DNA from: GCA-002790365 sp964486645
GTDB taxonomy: Bacteria > Bacteroidota > Ignavibacteria > Ignavibacteriales > Ignavibacteriaceae
Assembly: GCA_964486645.1 (NCBI GenBank)
Contig: CAZAOG010000029.1
Coordinates: forward strand, 1 to 24,901
DNA length: 24,901 nucleotides
Direction of reading: 5' to 3'
How positions within the stretch are numbered: the stretch's first letter is position 1; every line of letters starts with the position of its first letter. A model generated the notes under the pieces. The model was given only the letters and a program-made list of their open reading frames with translations, ran no database searches and was not told the origin of the DNA. Both the position numbers and the translations under genes were made by a program. Shown here piece by piece: positions 7,967-14,745 of this stretch.

Positions 7967-8081
7967 TAGCAACTTTTATTGATTTAAATGTAAGTACCCT
8001 TTTAAACGAGAATTTATGATAGTTTGTTTTTCGCAGGAATCAGCAGTTAAACTTTATTTGTTTTTTATTTCCGGATTAATT

Positions 8082-8160
8082 ATAAAAGATTAAAATTATA
8101 TTAGCCGACAACAACCATTTGTCATTAAGTACAACACACTAAATAATTTTAATCTTTTAT
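8082..8160. repeat. 79-bp element with perfect 18-bp terminal inverted repeats
   Basis: The arms at 8082-8099 and 8143-8160 (core AAAGATTAAAATTAT and its complement) are perfect 18-bp inverted repeats around a 43-base centre. One arm contains the stop codon of the TPR gene at 8157-9392. It could be the folded end of that transcript, a miniature mobile element, or an upstream site for lipoprotein copy 3. No target-site duplication and no long U-tract is visible. Confidence 0.55.
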
Positions 8161-9392
8161 GTCTTTAGTTCTTCTGTTATTTCTTCTACTTTTTTATCTA
8201 TTTTTAAGAATTTATATTTATTAATAGATTTATTAAAACATGATCTGCTTCTTTTAAAATCCCTCATCTGCTTGTATAAAAAACCCATCTCGCACAATGT
8301 TTCCGCTTGGTTTAGTATATTTTCCAGTTCGGTGTTTATACGCAGACTAGTATTGAAAAAATTTTCAGATAATGCATAGTTCTTTCTGTTTTTTTCTATT
8401 ACTCCTCTTATTTTATAAATATCTGCAATTGAAAGTCTGTCTTTTATCATAGTGGCTATTTGCATTGCTTTAATTGCAAAAGCATTAGCAAGCGAATAAT
8501 CTTTTAATTGGCTGTAAATAAAAGCCTTGTTTATGCAGGCAATACACATAATCTGCCACGTATCCGATTTGTTTGCGTGCATGAACGCTCTGTCAAATTC
8601 TTTTAATCCCGACTTATAATTGTGCTTTTCCAAAAAAACCATCCCCAAATTGTGGTGTACTTCCGAAAGTCTTTGATGGTTATTATCCTTTTCAAACCTA
8701 TACAATGCTCTTTGAAAATGAACATAGGCTTGATCGTAGTTACCGAGAATGTTATCAAGTATACCTATGTTGGATTCAAGCATTCCTCTCAATAAAGTAT
8801 CGGATTTTCCATTACCCAATAAAGACAAAGCGGATTCAAAGTATTTTTTGGCGCTATTAAACTCACCAATTTCTACCTTTATTGTGCCGAGTATATTTTC
8901 ACATTTCGCGGTTAAGTATTTATCGTTAATGCTTTTGGATATTATCCTGGCTTTATTTAACGATGCTATACTCTTATCCCAAAAAGCTTGTCTGCTGTAG
9001 ATATCTCCTAAACCGTAAAGAGCCTTTGCTCTTACTTTGTTATTGCTCGGTTTGTTTTCGGATAAACTTACAAGATGTGAAAACACTTTTTCTGCGGGTT
9101 CCAACATTCCTTTGGAGGTTAGGTCCTCTCCTATAAACATTAATAGACTTGTTAGTTTTTTATAAGACAGTTTTTCAGTAGCGTAAGTAATTAAAAGATC
9201 GATGTTAGAATACAGCCCGATTGATTGAGAAGGATCAACTTTCAATTGTTTTACTTCGGACAAAGTAGAAGAAGATAACTTCAATTTTTTTGAAGAAGTT
9301 TCTTTTTTCAACAGTTTTTGAAACTCTTCAAATTCTTTTCTTCCGAAAATTTCGGAGAGTTTTTTCAGTAATATTTTTTTATCTTCTTTCAT
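8157..9392 (-). CDS. TPR-repeat protein, array copy 3
   Basis: A 411-aa soluble TPR-type protein, the most diverged of the three. The N-terminal helix is LLKKLSEIFGRKEFEEFQKLL, followed by a Ser/Lys-rich stretch. The repeats include ALYGLGDIYSRQAFW, AKCENILGTIKVEIGEF, ESNIGILDNILGNYDQAYVH, VHHNLGMVFLEKHNY and LCEMGFLYKQMRD. The shared signature KDRLSIADIYKI..VIEK near residue 315 is found in all copies (NDRLSVADI in the others). It has no signal peptide and no catalytic or DNA-binding domain. The start is a normal ATG, unlike the other two copies. It lies 51 bases downstream of the lipoprotein at 9444-10010 and forms the first bicistronic unit of the array. The function is unknown. Confidence 0.85.
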   Translation of the reverse strand: MKEDKKILLKKLSEIFGRKEFEEFQKLLKKETSSKKLKLSSSTLSEVKQLKVDPSQSIGLYSNIDLLITYATEKLSYKKLTSLLMFIGEDLTSKGMLEPAEKVFSHLVSLSENKPSNNKVRAKALYGLGDIYSRQAFWDKSIASLNKARIISKSINDKYLTAKCENILGTIKVEIGEFNSAKKYFESALSLLGNGKSDTLLRGMLESNIGILDNILGNYDQAYVHFQRALYRFEKDNNHQRLSEVHHNLGMVFLEKHNYKSGLKEFDRAFMHANKSDTWQIMCIACINKAFIYSQLKDYSLANAFAIKAMQIATMIKDRLSIADIYKIRGVIEKNRKNYALSENFFNTSLRINTELENILNQAETLCEMGFLYKQMRDFKRSRSCFNKSINKYKFLKIDKKVEEITEELKT

Positions 9393-9443
9393 TACATATC
9401 TCTTATTAAGATTTATTACCCATTATTAAAAGTTGTTTATTAA

Positions 9444-10010
9444 TTACTTTGCCCATCCATATCTTGAAAAATGATTTATTTGAGCTTCGTATACAGCCAA
9501 TTCACCGTCTTCAATGTCTACTTCCATCTTTTTATAGACTACCGGAATTAAGTTTCCATTTTGATCTAAAAAACCAAATTGTATATCATCGGCAGTTAAA
9601 CCATCTAAATTTAACCCTTCAATTTTTGCGGTTAGTAATAGCGGCAGATCAAATGATGTGTTATCAGGACCAAAATCGAATGCGGCTGTTTTCTTGTCAA
9701 ACTTTATGGTTATTTTCTTTTTCCCTTCAAAAGCGCCTTTTGGTATAACTAATTTGGCTTCGAATTCTATACCGTTTCTTAATTCGCCTTTTATTTCGAT
9801 TTCCCCGCCTTTTGCTCCGTCAATTTTTTTCTTCGATTTCTTTGACTTATCCAACGAAGTAAACGGGAGCCCTATGAATGAATCCCCTTGTGTTTGAACG
9901 GATTGCGTGGTTAAATCTGTTGCGGTTGGTCCAACAAGCGACGAATCGTTTGTACACCCAACTAAAAATAACCCTACACCTAATAACAAAATTGTTAATA
10001 AGTTTTTCAT
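9444..10010 (-). CDS. ZU5-like lipoprotein, array copy 4 (first in transcription order)
   Basis: A 188-aa lipoprotein with signal peptide MKNLLTILLLGVGLFLVGC (lipidated C19), then TNDSSLVGPTA. The domain carries GGEIEIKGEL, LVIPKGAFEG, FDFGPDNTSFDLPL, EGLNLDGLTADDIQFGF and the tail INHFSRYGWAK. An open frame extends upstream to 10058. I place the start at 10010 because a GGAG site lies about seven bases before it, and because this start puts the Cys at residue 19, exactly as in the three paralogues. It has a well-formed sigma-54-type promoter and an upstream palindrome, and is followed by a TPR gene. Probably outer-membrane or periplasm-facing. The function is unknown. Confidence 0.86.
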   Translation of the reverse strand: MKNLLTILLLGVGLFLVGCTNDSSLVGPTATDLTTQSVQTQGDSFIGLPFTSLDKSKKSKKKIDGAKGGEIEIKGELRNGIEFEAKLVIPKGAFEGKKKITIKFDKKTAAFDFGPDNTSFDLPLLLTAKIEGLNLDGLTADDIQFGFLDQNGNLIPVVYKKMEVDIEDGELAVYEAQINHFSRYGWAK

Positions 10011-10089
10011 GATTAACTCCATGTAATTATTTATAAAAATTATGAGAATAAATCTCAAGTTTATCCTCGTTATAAAGCGAAGATATTAA

Positions 10090-10106
10090 AGCAAACATCA
10101 TACCAA
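10090..10106 (-). promoter_or_regulatory. Sigma-54-type promoter of lipoprotein copy 4
   Basis: The minus strand reads TTGGTATGATGTTTGCT, with TGG at -24, TTGCT at -12 and exactly 10 bases between GG and GC. The predicted start is near 10079, giving a leader of about 69 bases before the ATG at 10010. Confidence 0.68.
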
Positions 10107-10160
10107 TTTTAAAATTGTGAATACTAACCAAAATCAAACATGATGAATGTTGGGTAGGAA

Positions 10161-10186
10161 ATTATTACCTGTAAATAGGTAATAAT
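10161..10186. promoter_or_regulatory. Palindromic activator site upstream of lipoprotein copy 4
   Basis: A perfect 10-bp inverted repeat, ATTATTACCT (10161-10170) and AGGTAATAAT (10177-10186), with a 6-base centre. It contains ACAGGTAATAA on the minus strand (10172-10162), shared with copies 1 and 2. The half-sites face outward here, whereas in copy 2 they face inward. The centre is about 94 bases upstream of the predicted sigma-54 start. Confidence 0.58.
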
Positions 10187-10350
10187 GGAATGTAATTGTT
10201 AACAAAATCAACACTGTCTGCGCCTGATAATTATATTTACTTAACAATTTTTCCGGGTTGTTTCAACGCGGCTTCTCTCTCCTTGTAGCGAAAAGTGCTA
10301 CAAAGAAACCATAGTTTTCGCTATTCTGTGTATTAACGGTTTCTTATAAC

Positions 10351-10379
10351 TTGACAGTAAAATCAATAGGCTTTATTGA
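10351..10379 (+). promoter_or_regulatory. Possible promoter of the response regulator/hybrid kinase operon
   Basis: A perfect TTGACA (10351-10356) is followed after 17 bases by TATTGA (10374-10379), a weak -10. It is the best plus-strand candidate ahead of the gene starting at 10401, but its downstream edge is only about 20 bases from the ATG, so the leader would be short. Confidence 0.3.
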
Positions 10380-10400
10380 ATTTAAAAATGTGGAAGTTAA

Positions 10401-10769
10401 ATGAAATTACTAATAATTGAAGATTCCCCTTTAATTGTTGATAGAATTAAAAAAAATATTTCCGAAATAAAACAATTAAAGGTTATTGGCGATACCGCTA
10501 CAGTTAAAGAAGCCGAATATCTGATTCAAAAAGAAAAGCCGAACATCATAATTTTAGATATTCACCTGCAAGGGGGAAGCGGTCTTAGTTTACAATATAT
10601 GATACACAGTAAAAAACTAAATATCAAAACCGTAATATTAACTAACTATTCCTCTCCAATTCTCCAGGAAAAAAGTTTTGAACTTGGTACAAAATATTTT
10701 TTAGATAAGTCAAGAGACTTTGAAAAATTAAAAGACGTATTAGTAAAAATAATTGAGGAAAAAGAATAG
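10401..10769 (+). CDS. Single-domain response regulator (receiver only)
   Basis: A 122-aa stand-alone receiver domain of the CheY/NarL-receiver type. The acidic pair is E7/D8 (LIIEDSP), the phospho-acceptor is D53 (IILDIHL), the switch Thr is T81 (VILTNYS) and the conserved Lys is K103 (FLDKSRDF). The DKS in place of KPF resembles NarL-family receivers. No output domain follows, so it acts through protein contacts or as a phosphate shuttle. It is 53 bases upstream of the large hybrid kinase on the same strand, and both are probably transcribed together. The most likely role is as partner of that kinase, an inference from position only. Confidence 0.9.
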   Translation: MKLLIIEDSPLIVDRIKKNISEIKQLKVIGDTATVKEAEYLIQKEKPNIIILDIHLQGGSGLSLQYMIHSKKLNIKTVILTNYSSPILQEKSFELGTKYFLDKSRDFEKLKDVLVKIIEEKE

Positions 10770-10822
10770 TTTTACGGAAAAACAACATTAGTTTCTTTCT
10801 TACATTCTTTTATGTTAAAAAA

Positions 10823-13800
10823 ATGACGGTTTCAAAAACAAATAAAACAGACAATTTCGGCAGAAAATTTTTAATTTATTCGAATATAATAATTTTATCT
10901 TTGTCTGTTTTTGTAATTATCGGATGGATTTTTGATATATCTATTTTAAAAAGCCTGCACACTAATTCTGTTTATGTAAAAATTATTGAAACCGCTGCAT
11001 TAACTTTTGCCAGTATTATTCTAATTACTTACAGAAACCATAAAGACTCGGCTTTACTGCAAATATTTAAAACTTCTTTTATTTGGTTCGTCTTTTTGGT
11101 TGGTGTATTTTCAATTGCCATTCAATTTTTCTCGCTAAATCTGGATTTAGACAAATTCTTTTTTAACAATCTGATTAGAGATATTAACGGTAATTATTTA
11201 CAAAACATATCCCCTACAACATCTTTTGGTTTTATCCTTTTGGCAGTGTCTTTGTACTTTTTGAATATCAAAAAAAATATTTGGTTCTCGCAAACATTAT
11301 TGACAATAATATTTTTTATATCATTATTTGCTTTATTCGGTCATTTAATTAATGTAAATCAAATACACGGAATTTTTGCTGAAACCCCCATGTCTTTTTA
11401 CTCGTCTCTATCTTTAAGTTCCATATCTTTCGGCGCAATACTGCTGGAGCCAAATAAAGGGCTTGGACTAATACTATTGCACAAAGGAATAACAGGCAGG
11501 CTTTTCAGAAACACGCTTGCTGTTATTGTTTTAGTTCCCATATCGGGCTTTATTTTATTCGGCTTTATTGGTTTGGCTGCTCAAATAGAATATGAAATAG
11601 CCGTGTTTACAATTATAATAATCTTATCATCTGCAGTAGGATTGTATGTAAATTCAAAATTAAGCTTAAAGAAAGAAAAACTTATTGACGAATTAGAAGA
11701 AGACAATAAGAAGCTTAGCATTATTGTTGAAAATGCAGCCGATATTGTAGGGACAATGAACGTAGACGGTGATTTTACGTTTATCAACCCTGCGGGCAGA
11801 CGAATACTTAAGTTGGAAGAGGAAGAAGTTGTAAATTTTTTGAATATATCTAATTTTATTTATGGAAAAGATGACTGTGAGAAAATATTTTACGAACACA
11901 TACCCGAGGCATTAGAGGAAGGAAGTTCGGAAATATTATGCAAAATAATAAACAGAGACGGAATTATTATCCCCGTTTCCTTGTCCTTTATATCTCACAA
12001 ATCATTTCAAGATGACGTTGATTATATTTCGATTTTAGCAAGAGACATAACAGAACAGCAGACAGCAAAAAAAGACTTGCAAAAAAGTGAAAAAAAATAC
12101 AGAACACTTTTTGATAAAAATAAAGCAGGGGTGTATGAATCAACTATTAATGGGAAAATAATAAACTGCAATGATTCCTTTATTAAAATGTACGGGTATT
12201 CATCAAAAGAAGAACTGCTAAATACACCTTCATTTAACTTTTATCCGGATCAATTTTCAAGAAATAATTTTTTAGAATTGTTAAGAAAAGAAAAACAACT
12301 TCTGAATTATGAATCGCAAACCCGAAGAAAAGACGGAAGTCTTATTTGGACACTGGAAAATGTTCATCTAATTGGCGATAACATAATCCAGGGAACGGTA
12401 ATAGACATTACCGAACATAAAAATACATTAAAAAAATTATTAGAAGAAATAGAACTCAATAAATCCCTAATAAGTACAATTCCGTTCGGTATGAATATAG
12501 TTGATTTGGATGGAAATGTATTGTTTGTGAATGACGTTTTAAAAGAAAAAGTCGGAATAAAAGATCCGAAAGGTAAATGCTGGGATTATTATAAAGATGA
12601 TAAAAAGCAATGTGCCGAATGTCCGTTAAAACTTGATTTGCCGAAAGGGGAAGTGATGAGTATAAATGTAGACGGAACACTCGGCGGGAGAGAATTTGAA
12701 GTTACGCACAGCAGAATGATTTATAACGGCAAAGAAGCCATGCTTGAAATTTTTAGAGACGTAACCGATATTAAAAAAGCCCGGCAAATGCTAATAAATG
12801 CAAAAGAAAAAGCGGAAGGAATGAACTCATTAAAAAGTAAATTCCTTACAAATATAAGTCACAAGCTACGAACTCCGCTTATCGGAATTCACGGATATTC
12901 GGAAATATTATTCGAAGAATCTGCAAGTAAGAAACACAAAGAAATGGCGGCTTCTATACTTGAAAGCAGCAAAAATTTAGAAGAGATATTAAATACTATT
13001 TTAGACTTTACGTTGATAGAGGCAAATAAGTATGATTTAAGTACGGTACCGACAAACATTTCTTTAACTGTTAGCAACACCGTAAACAGTTTTTTAAAAG
13101 CGGCAGAAAAAAAATCGCTTTTACTTATTGGAAACATTAAAGATGAAAACATAACGGCTCAAGTTGATAACGATTTGCTTGTCCGTCTTCTAAACAATTT
13201 AATTAACAACGCATTAAAATATACAAAGAAAGGAACGGTGGAAGTGGGATTATACAGTATTACGGAAAACAACGAACAACTCGCTAAGATATATGTAAAA
13301 GATACAGGGACAGGTATTGAGAAAGAATATTTAAGTCATATTTTTGACGAATTCAAACATGGCGCCGAAGCTAACGACAGGCTATATAGAGGAACAGGGC
13401 TGGGATTAACATTAGTTAATAAAATAGTCGGTTTAATGGACGGATCTATTTCCGTGGAAAGTAAACTCGGTGAAGGAACAACATTTACAATTAAACTTCA
13501 AGCAACCGAACCAAAAAAAATACTTGAAGACAAAAAAGAAGAAACTATTATAAAAGAAAAAGCTCCCACCATCGGTAAAGTACCCCAAATACTCTACGTA
13601 GAAGACGACCCCAACTCTCGTACGGTGGTGGGGCTTTTCTTAAAAAACAAATATAATTTAACCATTGTAGAAAAAGCTACTGCCGCTTTACATATTACAA
13701 ACCGCAAGCTGTTCGATTTAATAATGATGGATATAAACTTGGGTGTCGGAATGAATGGGTTGGATTTGGCTCAGGAAATAAAGAAAAACAGCAGGTATAA

Positions 13801-13951
13801 AGATGTACCCATAGCAGCAGTAACCGCAAATGCAGTGGTCGGCGATAAAAAAAGGTACCTTGAAAAAGGCTGCACACATTATATTGCCAAACCTTTTTCA
13901 AAAGAGACTTTGATTAATTTTATTTCGGCAATAGTAGAAAAAAGTAATTAA
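10823..13951 (+). CDS. Membrane-bound multi-PAS hybrid histidine kinase
   Basis: A 1042-aa hybrid kinase. The N-terminal 280 residues contain about seven or eight hydrophobic segments (about 17-37, 54-70, 85-105, 134-148, 157-175, 195-208, 232-276), so it is an inner-membrane sensor. Three PAS domains follow (about 297-412, 422-533 and 545-652). The third carries the cysteine set C586, C597, C600 (CAECP), which could bind a metal or sense redox state. The HisKA H-box is SHKLRTPL, with H680 intact but K681 in place of the usual Glu. HATPase_c has N796, G1 DTGTGI (D827) and G2 RGTGLGL (856-862). A receiver (about 922-1038) has D928/D929, phospho-acceptor D970, T1001 and K1023. It converges with the LuxR-type regulator six bases downstream. 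Signal and partner are unknown. Confidence 0.92.
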   Translation: MTVSKTNKTDNFGRKFLIYSNIIILSLSVFVIIGWIFDISILKSLHTNSVYVKIIETAALTFASIILITYRNHKDSALLQIFKTSFIWFVFLVGVFSIAIQFFSLNLDLDKFFFNNLIRDINGNYLQNISPTTSFGFILLAVSLYFLNIKKNIWFSQTLLTIIFFISLFALFGHLINVNQIHGIFAETPMSFYSSLSLSSISFGAILLEPNKGLGLILLHKGITGRLFRNTLAVIVLVPISGFILFGFIGLAAQIEYEIAVFTIIIILSSAVGLYVNSKLSLKKEKLIDELEEDNKKLSIIVENAADIVGTMNVDGDFTFINPAGRRILKLEEEEVVNFLNISNFIYGKDDCEKIFYEHIPEALEEGSSEILCKIINRDGIIIPVSLSFISHKSFQDDVDYISILARDITEQQTAKKDLQKSEKKYRTLFDKNKAGVYESTINGKIINCNDSFIKMYGYSSKEELLNTPSFNFYPDQFSRNNFLELLRKEKQLLNYESQTRRKDGSLIWTLENVHLIGDNIIQGTVIDITEHKNTLKKLLEEIELNKSLISTIPFGMNIVDLDGNVLFVNDVLKEKVGIKDPKGKCWDYYKDDKKQCAECPLKLDLPKGEVMSINVDGTLGGREFEVTHSRMIYNGKEAMLEIFRDVTDIKKARQMLINAKEKAEGMNSLKSKFLTNISHKLRTPLIGIHGYSEILFEESASKKHKEMAASILESSKNLEEILNTILDFTLIEANKYDLSTVPTNISLTVSNTVNSFLKAAEKKSLLLIGNIKDENITAQVDNDLLVRLLNNLINNALKYTKKGTVEVGLYSITENNEQLAKIYVKDTGTGIEKEYLSHIFDEFKHGAEANDRLYRGTGLGLTLVNKIVGLMDGSISVESKLGEGTTFTIKLQATEPKKILEDKKEETIIKEKAPTIGKVPQILYVEDDPNSRTVVGLFLKNKYNLTIVEKATAALHITNRKLFDLIMMDINLGVGMNGLDLAQEIKKNSRYKDVPIAAVTANAVVGDKKRYLEKGCTHYIAKPFSKETLINFISAIVEKSN

Positions 13952-13957
13952 TAGAGA

Positions 13958-14590
13958 CTATTCAACAAGATTGTTCTGAATTGCATAACGAATAAGTTCG
14001 GCATTTGATTTCATATCCATTTTTTCAAAAATGCGTGTGTGGTATGTGTTAACCGTGCTCACGCTAATAGAAAGTTTTTCGGCAATTTCGTTAACCGAAA
14101 ACCCTTCGGCTATTAAACATAAAATTTGAAATTCTCTGTCCGATAGTTTCTCGTGCGGTTTGGTTGATGTCTTATCGGCAAGCGAAGAAGCTATTTTACC
14201 TGCCAATGATTTTGTAATATATTTTTTACCGACAGAAATCGTACGTATGGCATTAACTAATTCGTCAGCGGCACTGTCTTTCGGTACAAAACCGGATATG
14301 CCTGATTTTAACAAACGAACTCCGAATTCTTCCTCCGAATATGCACTAACGACAAGTATTTTAATTTTAGGATATAATGATTTTAAATCTTTTATTAAAT
14401 CAACCCCGTGTTTGCCGGGCATATTTAAATCGGCTACAACAACATCGCATTTTGTGCTTGATAATACTTTTAACAGCTCAACTCCGTTTTCTGCTTCGGC
14501 AATAATTTCAATATCGGACTCAGCCGATATTATTTTATTAAAACCTTCGCGTATTAAGGGATGATCGTCGGCTATTATTATTTTTATCAT
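13958..14590 (-). CDS. NarL/FixJ-family response regulator
   Basis: A 210-aa DNA-binding response regulator. The receiver domain has the acidic pair D8/D9 (IADDHPL), phospho-acceptor D54 (VVADLNMPG), S82 and K104 (VPKDSA). A linker leads to a LuxR-type helix-turn-helix (about 147-205) with LSDREFQILCLIAEGFS, NEIAEKLSIS and VSTVNTYHTRIFEKM, the usual GerE pattern. It is tail-to-tail with the hybrid kinase gene, with six bases between the stops and no room for a separate terminator. Its own kinase cannot be assigned from the window, because none of the three nearby kinases is in an operon with it. Family assignment is secure and the target genes are unknown. Confidence 0.94.
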   Translation of the reverse strand: MIKIIIADDHPLIREGFNKIISAESDIEIIAEAENGVELLKVLSSTKCDVVVADLNMPGKHGVDLIKDLKSLYPKIKILVVSAYSEEEFGVRLLKSGISGFVPKDSAADELVNAIRTISVGKKYITKSLAGKIASSLADKTSTKPHEKLSDREFQILCLIAEGFSVNEIAEKLSISVSTVNTYHTRIFEKMDMKSNAELIRYAIQNNLVE

Positions 14591-14745
14591 TTTTTTTTGA
14601 AAACGAATTGTTTTACAGATAATGTAATAAAAATTTATTTGTTTGTCAGAATTTTTTTAGACATTGGAATTAATATAAGAAAACTTTAAGCTTCTATGTC
14701 ACGGCTAAAAAAAACCGACATAAAAAATCATCCGATTTATAAATA

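Larger units (their letters stand above)
10011..10400. other. Divergent intergenic regulatory region (lipoprotein copy 4 / response regulator)
   Basis: This 390-base gap holds the sigma-54-type promoter and palindrome of the minus-strand lipoprotein (10090-10186). It also holds a 7-bp hairpin TTGTAGC/GCTACAA (10283-10289 and 10297-10303) and a possible plus-strand promoter at 10351-10379. No further gene is visible. The palindrome lies between the two divergent units and could in principle also affect the plus-strand genes. Confidence 0.6.

Noticed and set aside
3109..9392. TPR proteins as Rap/RRNPP quorum-sensing regulators with peptides cut from the lipoprotein signal sequences
   Set aside because: The TPR proteins have no HTH domain. 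Lipoprotein signal peptides as pheromones are known mainly in Gram-positive bacteria. Nothing in the sequence supports the link beyond gene order.
9444..10058. Longer form of lipoprotein copy 4 starting at 10058
   Set aside because: The ATG at 10010 has a GGAG site and puts the lipobox Cys at residue 19, as in all three paralogues. The extension would spoil the signal peptide.
3109..10186. CRISPR or tandem-repeat array
   Set aside because: The repetition comes from diverged paralogous genes and promoter motifs. There are no short identical repeats with regular unique spacers.
14694..14721. Hairpin TATGTC..GACATA between the phosphatase and the LuxR-type regulator as a terminator
   Set aside because: The stem is only 6+2 bp with a bulge, the T-run lies in the loop rather than after the stem, and its role cannot be supported.
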